Shown here piece after piece: positions 1 to 5,361 of a stretch of 6,742 bases of DNA. A program made the translations under genes and the position numbers. The notes under the pieces are model-generated. The model searched no databases and was not told the origin of the DNA. It saw only the letters and a program-made list of their open reading frames with translations. Origin of the DNA: Actinomycetota bacterium (lineage in GTDB: Bacteria; Actinomycetota; Thermoleophilia; Solirubrobacterales; Solirubrobacteraceae); the NCBI GenBank assembly GCA_005888335.1, contig VAWY01000298.1, positions 3,127-9,868 on the forward strand, in the 5' to 3' direction. Every line of letters starts with the position of its first letter. Position 1 is the first letter of the stretch.

Positions 1-1292
1 GTGAGGTGCAAGCGGGAGACGAGATCCTCAAGCTCGCCTCGGGTCCGGAACAGATGACGGTCGCCGAGGTCGACGCGCTTCTCTACCTCCCGGCGCACCC
101 GCGTCAGCAGCTGCTCCGAGCGCTGCGCATCCCTGCCCTCAGTCCGGGCTGGCGGGCCTCGTTCCGCGCCCTGCTCGACGGAGAACCCGGCAGCGGCAAC
201 GCCGGCCTCACGGCGGCGAGCCCGCCCCCGGCCTGGCTCGGTTTCCGCACGCTGACCGTCACCGGAATCGAGCGAGAGAGCGACTCGGTGATCTCCATCC
301 GCCTCGAGGACCCTGATGGCGCACCATTGCCGGCCGCCCGCCCGGGTCAGTACCTCACCCTGCGTATCCAGCCCGACGACGAGCCGCGGTCGTTGCTCCG
401 CAATTACTCACTCTCCGGGCCCCCCGACGCCGGCTACTACCGGATCAGCGTCAAGCACGAACCCGACGGCACCGCAAGCGGCTATCTCCACACCCGGCTA
501 CGGGTCGGCGACGAGCTCGAGATCGCCGCGCCCCGCGGCACGTTCATCCTCAGCTCGACCGCGGCGCCGGTCCTCCTGATCAGCGCCGGCATCGGTGCTA
601 CCCCCGTCCTCGCCATGCTTCAGGCACTGGCCGCCGAGCAGTCCGAGCGAGAGATCTGGTGGCTGCACGGCGCACGCAGCAGCCGCGACCACTCCTTCGC
701 CGCCGAGGCCCGCGCGCTCCTCGCGTCGCTCCCGAACGTCCGCACCCACGTCTGCTACAGCCGCCCCACTCCCACTGACCTGGAGGGTCACGACTTCGAC
801 AGCACCGGCCGTCTCTCCGCCTCCCTGCTCGCCGACCTCGAGCCACCGCGTGACGCCGACGCATACCTCTGCGGTCCAACACAGTTCATGGAGGAGATCA
901 GCGCCGCCCTCGCCGTGCTCGGCCTCGACACCTCGCAGGTCCACACCGAGCCGTTCGGACCCGCACCCGGTTCGACACCCGGAATCGCCGCAACGCCCGC
1001 GCGGACACCTCATCCACCCACCGACCAACCGGCAAGCGGCCCCACGATCGAGTTCGCTCGCAGCAACCTCACCGTCCGCTGGAGCGGCGACTACACCAGC
1101 CTCCTGGAACTCGCCGAAGCCTGCGACGTGCCCGTCCGCTGGTCTTGCCGCACCGGCGTCTGCCAGACCTGCGAGACGCAACTCATCGCCGGCAGCGTCG
1201 ACTACAGCCCTGATCCGGTCGAACCCCCCGGCGACGGCAGCGCCTTCATCTGCTGCGCACAACCGCACGACGACGTGGTCCTCGATCTCTAG
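1..1292 (+). CDS. MOSC/3-alpha - FAD/NAD reductase - [2Fe-2S] ferredoxin fusion protein (5' partial)
   Basis: The reading frame is open to the left edge: an in-frame Glu codon (3-5) precedes the GTG at 6, so 6 is not the true start. Residue numbers below count that GTG as 1. The first residues (VQAGDEI) look like the end of a MOSC domain. Residues about 17-57 fit the 3-alpha domain that follows MOSC in YiiM-type proteins. A ferredoxin-reductase FAD domain (about 80-185) has the flavin motif RNYS (132-135). The NAD domain (about 185-310) has GIGATP (195-200) and CGP (289-291). A Pro/Ala/Thr-rich linker (about 315-345) leads to a plant-type ferredoxin with C381-x4-C386-x2-C389 and a last ligand at C416 or C417. 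MOSC proteins such as YiiM, YcbX and mARC bind molybdenum cofactor and reduce N-hydroxylated compounds. This fusion probably carries its own NAD(P)H-FAD-FeS electron chain; the substrate is unknown. No neighbour shares its operon in view. The MOSC assignment is an inference, because the catalytic Cys region lies outside the window. Confidence 0.88.
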   Translation, partial: EVQAGDEILKLASGPEQMTVAEVDALLYLPAHPRQQLLRALRIPALSPGWRASFRALLDGEPGSGNAGLTAASPPPAWLGFRTLTVTGIERESDSVISIRLEDPDGAPLPAARPGQYLTLRIQPDDEPRSLLRNYSLSGPPDAGYYRISVKHEPDGTASGYLHTRLRVGDELEIAAPRGTFILSSTAAPVLLISAGIGATPVLAMLQALAAEQSEREIWWLHGARSSRDHSFAAEARALLASLPNVRTHVCYSRPTPTDLEGHDFDSTGRLSASLLADLEPPRDADAYLCGPTQFMEEISAALAVLGLDTSQVHTEPFGPAPGSTPGIAATPARTPHPPTDQPASGPTIEFARSNLTVRWSGDYTSLLELAEACDVPVRWSCRTGVCQTCETQLIAGSVDYSPDPVEPPGDGSAFICCAQPHDDVVLDL

Positions 1293-1348
1293 TTGCAACG
1301 GTGACCGCGGGTCGCCGGGCTTACGCCCAGCTGGCTGAGCTCGGTGCT

Positions 1349-1379
1349 CGCGCAAGGCCGGCGGGCTCTCGCTTGCGCG
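1349..1379 (+). terminator. Candidate hairpin terminator after the MOSC-reductase gene
   Basis: Perfect 8-bp inverted repeat, CGCGCAAG (1349-1356) and CTTGCGCG (1372-1379), with a 15-nt loop, starting 57 bp after the stop codon of the redox gene. No U-tract follows, which is common in high-GC actinobacteria. It could also be a chance structure. Confidence 0.35.
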
Positions 1380-1393
1380 GTGACGCGCTCGGG

Positions 1394-1428
1394 CAGGGGT
1401 TGACACGTCCAACCCTCTGGGGTCTGAC
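1394..1428 (+). promoter_or_regulatory. Candidate promoter with overlapping dyad, upstream of the Calx-beta gene
   Basis: A perfect -35 box TTGACA lies at 1400-1405. Seventeen bases later, TCTGAC (1423-1428) is only a poor -10. The -35 box is embedded in an inverted repeat, GGGTTG (1397-1402) and CAACCC (1410-1415), extended by CAG (1394-1396) and CTG (1417-1419) with a one-base bulge. The dyad could be an operator or part of a terminator for the gene to the left. The promoter would give a leader of about 55-60 nt ahead of the GTG at 1493. Confidence 0.35.
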
Positions 1429-1477
1429 CGCGCCGCCGGGGCGACCGGATGATGCCCCGCACAGCCCCAGCCCCCAC

Positions 1478-1486
1478 GAGGAGAGA
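1478..1486 (+). promoter_or_regulatory. Ribosome binding site fixing the Calx-beta gene start
   Basis: GAGGAGAGA ends 6 nt before the GTG at 1493; the GAGGAG core has a 9-nt spacing. The start at 1493 is followed at once by a textbook signal peptide. The same frame runs open upstream to a GTG at 1301, but that extension has no such site and no signal-peptide logic. Confidence 0.7.
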
Positions 1487-1492
1487 TCGACC

Positions 1493-2392
1493 GTGCCCAT
1501 CAGCCCCCCTTCACGTCTGCGCGCCGGCGTCATCGCCGCGCTGGCCGTCGCCGCGTTCGGCGCGAGCGCGTCGAGCGCCTTGGCCTACCAGCGCCTCGAC
1601 ATCAACGACACGACCGTGCAGGAGGGCTCGCACGGCGTCGGCGGCACCGCGACGTTCACGATCACCGACCACTACGACTTCGGCGAGGCGCCGTCGTATG
1701 ACTACCAGGTGCAGACGACGTCGGTGACCGCGGGGGCCGGCGACGACTACGTCGAGACCACCGATTCGGGCGGCTTCACCGGGCTCGTGCCGTGCGGCAA
1801 CCAGGCTGGCTGCACGCATGAGTCGACGTTCAGCGTGCCGATCGTGGGCGACGACGTCCCCGAGGACAACGAGACGTTCGAGGTCTACCTGTCCTCGTCG
1901 CTGCCGGTCGGCAACGCGATCGCCCGCGCGACGATCTTCAACGACGACGCCCCCGCGCCGTCGATCCCCGGCACGCCGTCCGGGCCCGCGGCCCCGTCCG
2001 CGCCGGCCGGGCCGTCGCAGGGCGGGAGCACCTCCGGGCCGGTGTCGACCGCCGGCGGGCCCGCGACCGACCCGGGCCAGACCCAGGTCGATGATCTCGC
2101 GCCCGACTTCAGCAGGGAGTTCCTCGGGATGCGCAAGAGCGTCCGCGTGCGTATCAGCTGCCCGGCCGACGAGATCTCGTGCCACGGCCGGCTCTTCGTG
2201 CGCCCCGACCTCACGCGCAACTACGGCGTCCTGCCCTTCAACCTCCGCGGCGGCGAGTCGCGGACGGTGTCCGTCCCCCTCTCCCGCGCCAAGCGGCTCA
2301 AGCTGCGGCGCGCCGGCACCTTCTTCTTGAGGGCCGTCGCCTACGACGCCGCGGGCAACCGCACCGTCCGCGACGCCTGGGAGGGGCTCTAG
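1493..2392 (+). CDS. Secreted Calx-beta domain protein
   Basis: The product has 299 aa. Residues 1-31 form a Sec signal peptide: Arg8/Arg10, a hydrophobic Ala/Val-rich core, and a likely cleavage after ALA (29-31). Residues about 33-152 form one Calx-beta domain. Visible hallmarks are the early QEG (43-45), GDDY (83-86), the DDVPEDNETF segment (120-129) and the closing NDD (150-152); the acidic loops are the calcium-binding sites of the family. C101 and C107 may form a disulfide. A Pro/Ala/Gly/Ser linker (about 153-200) follows. The C-terminal domain (about 205-299) has C223 and C230 and ends in a strand with YDAAGN (284-289), resembling Ig-like domains of secreted proteins in Solirubrobacterales-type genomes. 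There is no LPXTG motif or membrane anchor, so it is probably released or loosely wall-bound. A role in adhesion or matrix is suggested by the family only; no ligand can be named. It stands alone, with hairpins on both sides. Confidence 0.85.
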   Translation: MPISPPSRLRAGVIAALAVAAFGASASSALAYQRLDINDTTVQEGSHGVGGTATFTITDHYDFGEAPSYDYQVQTTSVTAGAGDDYVETTDSGGFTGLVPCGNQAGCTHESTFSVPIVGDDVPEDNETFEVYLSSSLPVGNAIARATIFNDDAPAPSIPGTPSGPAAPSAPAGPSQGGSTSGPVSTAGGPATDPGQTQVDDLAPDFSREFLGMRKSVRVRISCPADEISCHGRLFVRPDLTRNYGVLPFNLRGGESRTVSVPLSRAKRLKLRRAGTFFLRAVAYDAAGNRTVRDAWEGL

Positions 2393-2409
2393 CCCGGATG
2401 CGCCCCGGG

Positions 2410-2438
2410 GCCCGGCGAGCCTCCTGCGCTCGCCGGGC
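2410..2438. terminator. Bidirectional hairpin terminator between convergent genes
   Basis: Perfect 11-bp stem, GCCCGGCGAGC (2410-2420) and GCTCGCCGGGC (2428-2438), with a 7-nt loop. It lies 18 bp after the Calx-beta stop and 35 bp beyond the stop of the small minus-strand gene, so it can serve both. No U-tract on either strand. Confidence 0.7.
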
Positions 2439-2473
2439 TCAGCGGCGCGCCGCGACGACGCGTACGCGACGGG

Positions 2474-2743
2474 TCAACGTGGCCACAACGCAACCCCGGC
2501 GCTTCCGCGCTCGGCGCGGTGGCCCGTCGCCCGGTGGTAGTCGACGCCGCGGAAGGCCGCGTGCGCGTAGGGGTGCCGGAAGGCCTCCAGAGCCTCGCGG
2601 GCTTCGATCTCGATCTCGAACGCCTCTCTCGTCTTGGCGTCGAAGACCGCGACGACAATCTGATCGTCGGTCTGGTTCCAGAGCAGTCGAACGTCGATGG
2701 CGGTCCAGGCTGTCGGACGACAGTCGCGTGTCGCGGCCGCCAC
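2474..2743 (-). CDS. Small uncharacterised protein downstream of the ECF sigma factor
   Basis: The product has 89 aa and no named family I can assign. The GTG start at 2743 has GAGG five bases upstream, which decides it. Residues about 17-69 look like a folded core: alternating strands VRLLW (18-22) and IVVAVFD (29-35), a charged strand FEIEIEA (42-48), then a helix and the motif FRHPYAHAAF (55-64). The last 20 residues are basic and low in hydrophobics. There is no signal peptide or membrane segment, so it is likely cytosolic. It starts 36 bp after the sigma stop codon, with no evident promoter between, so it is probably co-transcribed with the sigma factor. Overlapping frames on both strands are longer, but they lack this start context and protein-like composition. 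It could modulate the sigma factor or merely be a neighbour; the sequence does not decide. Confidence 0.65.
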   Translation of the reverse strand: MAAATRDCRPTAWTAIDVRLLWNQTDDQIVVAVFDAKTREAFEIEIEAREALEAFRHPYAHAAFRGVDYHRATGHRAERGSAGVALWPR

Positions 2744-2779
2744 GACATCCTCGTGTCGCGAGACCAGCAGCGGCCTCGG

Positions 2780-3646
2780 TCAGGTGACGGCCGACAGGTC
2801 GAGCGCCGCGAGCCGTTCGCGGTCGGCGAGGATGTCGATCGCGACGATCCTGTCGTCGGCGATCTCGAACGCCATGACCGAGAACGGCCGGCCGTGGCGG
2901 AAGGTGACGATGCCGGGAGCGCCGTTGACGAGCGCGCGGCGCTGGTCGAGATCCATGTCGCGACCGAATCGGCGCGCCTGTGCGGCGACGTGCTCGGCGC
3001 CCCGCGCGATGTCCACGACGCCCGGACCGAGGTCCGCGCGGCGCACGACGTCGGGATCGAGCAGCGCGAGCAGGCCGCCGAAGTCGCCCTCGCGCGCAGC
3101 CGCGAGGAACGCGTCGACGATCTCCTGTCTGCGGCCGCGGTCGGCATCGGCGCGCGGCGTGCCGCCCCGGACGCGGCGGCGGGCGCGGCTGGCGAGCTGG
3201 CGTGCCGCCTCGGGCGTGCGGTCGAGAAGCGCCGCGATCTCGTCGAACGGGACGGCGAAGAGGTCGTGGAGAACGAACGCCACCCGCTCGCTCGGTGAGA
3301 GGGTCTCGAGCACGACGAGCAGCGCGATGCCGACCCCGTCGGCGAGCTCGGCTTCGTGTTGCGGGTCGTCGACTGCCGCGACCACGGGATCGGGGATCTG
3401 GTCGACCAGGTCCTCGCGGCGCGCGTCGCGGGCGCGCAGCACGTTCAGGCACACGCGCGAGACAACCGTCGTCAGCCACGCGCCGAGGTTCTCGATCGTC
3501 GCGGTGTCGGTGCGGCTCAGCCGCAGCCAGGTCTCCTGCACGGCATCGTCGGCCTCGGCCTGCGAGCCCAGCACGCGGTGGGCGATCGCGCGCAGACGCG
3601 CGCGGTGCCGCTCGAACTCCCGGGCCAGTTCAACGTCCTCGATCAC
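2780..3646 (-). CDS. ECF41-like RNA polymerase sigma factor with fused SnoaL-like domain
   Basis: With the GTG at 3646 the product has 288 aa. Sigma region 2 spans about 8-75 (RVLGSQAEADDAVQETW at 24-40, then LGAWLTTVVSRVCLNVLR). The linker carries IPDPV (84-88) where classical ECF41 proteins have WLPEP. Region 4 (about 100-162) has the helix-turn-helix VPFDEIAALLDRTPEAARQL (132-151). Residues about 170-283 form a SnoaL/NTF2-like domain, which in ECF41/SigJ-type factors acts in place of a separate anti-sigma factor. The ECF41 C-terminal motifs are divergent: no clear DGGGK, and ADRERL (274-279) in the NPDKL position. It directs polymerase to specific promoters, probably those at 3650-3711. 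The divergent AhpD-like gene is the typical ECF41 partner. Other in-frame starts are GTG at 3655 and GTG at 3712. The latter lies inside the proposed -35 box and adds 22 residues that do not look sigma-like, so I reject it. Family call is firm, exact subgroup less so. Confidence 0.9.
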   Translation of the reverse strand: MIEDVELAREFERHRARLRAIAHRVLGSQAEADDAVQETWLRLSRTDTATIENLGAWLTTVVSRVCLNVLRARDARREDLVDQIPDPVVAAVDDPQHEAELADGVGIALLVVLETLSPSERVAFVLHDLFAVPFDEIAALLDRTPEAARQLASRARRRVRGGTPRADADRGRRQEIVDAFLAAAREGDFGGLLALLDPDVVRRADLGPGVVDIARGAEHVAAQARRFGRDMDLDQRRALVNGAPGIVTFRHGRPFSVMAFEIADDRIVAIDILADRERLAALDLSAVT

Positions 3647-3649
3647 GGT

Positions 3650-3677
3650 TGTCACATCTCTCGTCGGTCGCGGGTCA
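3650..3677 (+). promoter_or_regulatory. ECF41-type promoter for the AhpD-like gene
   Basis: TGTCACA (3650-3656), 16-nt spacer, GGTCA (3673-3677). Published ECF41 target promoters have a TGTCACA -35 and a CGTC -10; here the -35 is exact and the -10 keeps GTC. Transcription would start near 3683-3685, leaving a leader of about 50 nt with a good AAGGAG site before the ATG at 3733. Confidence 0.6.
3658..3662 (-). promoter_or_regulatory. Probable ribosome binding site of the sigma gene
   Basis: On the minus strand GAGAG (3662-3658) sits 11 nt before the GTG at 3646 and only 2 nt before the GTG at 3655. Spacing is acceptable, if long, for 3646 and too short for 3655. This supports 3646 as the start. 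Confidence 0.45.
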
Positions 3678-3683
3678 TAGAGG

Positions 3684-3711
3684 TGACCCGCCGACGCCGC
3701 GTCGTGTGACA
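3684..3711 (-). promoter_or_regulatory. ECF41-type promoter for the sigma gene (autoregulation)
   Basis: Read on the minus strand: TGTCACA (3711-3705), 16-nt spacer, GGTCA (3688-3684), the same elements and spacing as the plus-strand promoter. Transcription would start near 3676-3678, giving a leader of about 30 nt to the GTG at 3646. It overlaps the opposite promoter head-on. Confidence 0.55.
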
Positions 3712-3732
3712 CGGCAGACGAAGGAGCTAACC

Positions 3733-4203
3733 ATGGAGACGACGACCCTCGAGCCCCGGATCGCCAACCCGGCGTTCGCCGTGCCCGGCGCGATGGATGC
3801 GCTCACGGCGATGAACAAGGCGATCAGCCGCGTCCGCATCTCGCAGCGGACGCTGGAGCTCATGCACCTGCGCGCCAGTCAGATCAACGGCTGCGGCGTC
3901 TGCGCCGTGCAGCACCCGAAGATCGCCCGCAAGCTCGGCGAGACCGACGACCGCATCTTCGCAGTGGCCGCCTGGCGTGACGCGCCGTTCTTCACCGACG
4001 CCGAGCGCGCGGCTCTGGCGCTGACCGAGGCGGTCACCCGGCTCGCCGACACGGCCGATCCGGTGCCGGACAGCGTGTGGGAGGAGGCCGCTCGCCACTA
4101 CGACGAGCAGGAGCTCGCGGCGCTCGTGCTCTCGATCGCGACCATCAACGTCTGGAACCGGCTCAACGTCGCGACGCGGCAGGTGGCCGGCCAGGAGTGG
4201 TGA
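3733..4203 (+). CDS. Carboxymuconolactone decarboxylase/AhpD-like family protein
   Basis: The product has 156 aa. The start is fixed by AAGGAG (3721-3726), six bases before the ATG. It is all-helical in style and carries the AhpD-type active site: E42, C54-G-V-C57 and H61, with exactly the spacing of the Glu/Cys/Cys/His set in AhpD. In AhpD these residues make a thiol-disulfide proton relay that supports alkyl hydroperoxide reduction. The rest (DAPFFTDAERAALALTEA at 86-103, and NVWNRLNVATRQVAG near the C-terminus) is typical of the small CMD proteins found beside ECF41 sigma factors. It is probably a cytosolic peroxidase or thiol-redox protein rather than a true decarboxylase. It is divergent from the sigma gene and probably under its control through the promoter at 3650-3677. 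Its true substrate and reducing partner are not visible here. Confidence 0.92.
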   Translation: METTTLEPRIANPAFAVPGAMDALTAMNKAISRVRISQRTLELMHLRASQINGCGVCAVQHPKIARKLGETDDRIFAVAAWRDAPFFTDAERAALALTEAVTRLADTADPVPDSVWEEAARHYDEQELAALVLSIATINVWNRLNVATRQVAGQEW

Positions 4204-4236
4204 GCGCGGGCAGGGCGAGCGGAGCGAGCGCAGCAG

Positions 4237-4260
4237 AAGGGCCGCCCGTGGGCGGCCCTT
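4237..4260 (+). terminator. Strong hairpin terminator after the AhpD-like gene
   Basis: AAGGGCCGCCC (4237-4247) and GGGCGGCCCTT (4250-4260) are perfect 11-bp complements with a very small loop, 33 bp after the stop codon. Only two T follow, so it is a U-poor, actinobacterial-style terminator. Confidence 0.75.
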
Positions 4261-4451
4261 GCGCGCGACAGGAAACGTGGTTCATCGCGTCAGCGAGGTG
4301 TCGTTACCGCGACAGCCTCTCGTTGTCCCCGCCGGGTTTCTTGTCTGCGTCGCGAAACCCGGTCACGTGGCGCGGGCGGTCCAGGTGACTGCGAGATTTC
4401 GCAGGACTTCTGGCACGCGCCGGCGTTCCGCGTGACCACAACTCAACTACC
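4261..4451. other. Non-coding stretch between convergent genes with three hairpins
   Basis: I find no convincing gene here. Three inverted repeats are visible. At 4295-4319, GAGGTGTCG pairs with CGACA plus CCTC, with a one-base bulge. CCGGGTTTC (4332-4340) pairs with GAAACCCGG (4354-4362). CTGCGA (4389-4394) pairs with TCGCAG (4399-4404). They may end transcription of the minus-strand hydrolase operon or be a structured RNA. Confidence 0.45.
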
Positions 4452-5321
4452 TCATCGCTCGAGGAACTCCAGGACCTCTTCGACGAACTCCTGGTGGTAC
4501 TGGAAGACGCCGCCGTGGCCGGAGTTGGGGTAGATCCTGAGCTGGGCGTCCGGCAGGCGTCGGGCCATGTCGGCTGAGTGGCTGCTGGCGACCATCACGT
4601 CCTGGTCACCATTTGCCACGAGGACGGGCTGTCGGATGGCCGACAGGTCGTGAGGCTCTCGGTTGCCGAACGCACGGATGGCCTTGAGCTGGGCGCGCAT
4701 GGCGAGCGGGGAGATGCGCTTGTCGCGATCCTCGGTGCGCTCCTTCAACCGCGCCATGTAGTCCTTCGCGGCTCGCTTGCCGTCGGGGGTGCGGGTGAAG
4801 AAGAGGTAGTGCTTGGGGTTGCGCAGCGTGAGCGCTGCTTTGATGTACGCCTTGACGGCGATCTTGGTGATCTCGTCGATGCCGCCGCCTCCGGCCGGAC
4901 CCGTGCCCGCGAGGATGACCTTCCGAACGAGCTGGGGCTCCTCCATCGCGATCACCTGTGCGACACCGCCGCCGAGGGAGAACCCGAGGAGATCGACCTG
5001 CTCGAGGCCGAGCGCGCGGATGAAGGCGATGGCGTCTCGCGCCATCTCCTCGACCGTGTGCGGGACCGATCCGCTCGACGCGCCGATCCCGCGGTTGTCG
5101 AAGGTGATCACCCGACGCTTCGCGGCGATGCCGTCGATGACTCTCGGGTCCCAGTCGTCGAGGACCGCGGTCAGGTGGTGCAGGAAGACGAGTGGGACGC
5201 CGGTGTCTGGACCGAGCTGCCGGTAGGCGAACCTCACGCCGCCGGCGTTGACGGTATGCGTCGGCGCGTTCTTCCACGTCGTGTTCACCGCCGCACCCGT
5301 GGGCGCGTGGACAGTCGTCAT
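4452..5321 (-). CDS. Alpha/beta hydrolase
   Basis: The product has 289 aa, a usual length for the family. AAGGAG lies 8 nt before the ATG at 5321. The fold is clear: the oxyanion-side HH (48-49) after strand PLVFL, DNRGIGAS (75-82), nucleophile elbow GFSLGG (113-118) with Ser115, acid Asp241 in NGDQD (237-241), and His269 in SGHGG (267-271). A cap region (about 140-210), rich in Lys and Arg, sets substrate choice. There is no signal peptide, so it is cytosolic. Likely reactions are hydrolysis of an ester, lactone or C-C bond of a small metabolite; the exact substrate cannot be read. It lies 40 bp downstream of the enoyl-CoA hydratase on the same strand and is probably its operon partner, which hints at a ring- or acyl-degradation pathway. 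A cofactor-free haloperoxidase-like enzyme is an alternative, since that group shares the same triad. Confidence 0.9.
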   Translation of the reverse strand: MTTVHAPTGAAVNTTWKNAPTHTVNAGGVRFAYRQLGPDTGVPLVFLHHLTAVLDDWDPRVIDGIAAKRRVITFDNRGIGASSGSVPHTVEEMARDAIAFIRALGLEQVDLLGFSLGGGVAQVIAMEEPQLVRKVILAGTGPAGGGGIDEITKIAVKAYIKAALTLRNPKHYLFFTRTPDGKRAAKDYMARLKERTEDRDKRISPLAMRAQLKAIRAFGNREPHDLSAIRQPVLVANGDQDVMVASSHSADMARRLPDAQLRIYPNSGHGGVFQYHQEFVEEVLEFLER

Positions 5322-5361
5322 CGCTTTCTCTCCTTGTACGTGCTGGGTTGCGAGGTTCGGC

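Larger units (their letters stand above)
3650..3711. repeat. 62-bp interrupted dyad between sigma and AhpD-like genes
   Basis: Two nested perfect inverted repeats share one axis at 3680.5: outer TGTCACA (3650-3656) with TGTGACA (3705-3711), and inner GCGGGTCA (3670-3677) with TGACCCGC (3684-3691). All 15 arm pairs match, while the spacers between them pair poorly. The inner 8-bp arms with a 6-bp centre would by themselves also look like an operator for a dimeric regulator. Confidence 0.8.

Noticed and set aside
498..1412. 304-aa minus-strand frame opposite the redox gene
   Set aside because: It overlaps a gene with unmistakable FAD, NAD and [2Fe-2S] motifs. Its translation is low-complexity and has no family features.
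1301..1492. Upstream extension of the Calx-beta frame from GTG 1301
   Set aside because: The signal peptide begins at 1493 with a good ribosome site; the extension reads through a promoter-like region.
1511..2185. 224-aa minus-strand frame opposite the Calx-beta gene
   Set aside because: Arg/Gly/Ala-rich shadow of a real gene; no start context.
2442..2468. Short GC palindromes (12-mer at 2442-2453, 10-mer at 2459-2468)
   Set aside because: Such CG-only palindromes are expected by chance in DNA of this composition; I assign no function.
2744..2779. A separate anti-sigma gene or promoter between the sigma factor and the small protein
   Set aside because: Only 36 bp without promoter-like boxes; in SnoaL-fused ECFs the regulatory domain is part of the sigma factor.
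2519..3298. 259-aa plus-strand frame opposite the sigma gene
   Set aside because: Its acidic, regular composition is the typical antisense shadow of a GC-rich gene; no recognisable domain.
2439..3479. 346-aa and 252-aa minus-strand frames overlapping the sigma gene
   Set aside because: Arg/Pro-rich translations in other frames of the same strand; the sigma frame has clear region 2, region 4 and SnoaL features.
2980..3732. N-terminal extension of the AhpD-like frame
   Set aside because: The extension is antisense to the sigma gene and Arg-rich; the ATG at 3733 has AAGGAG at ideal spacing.
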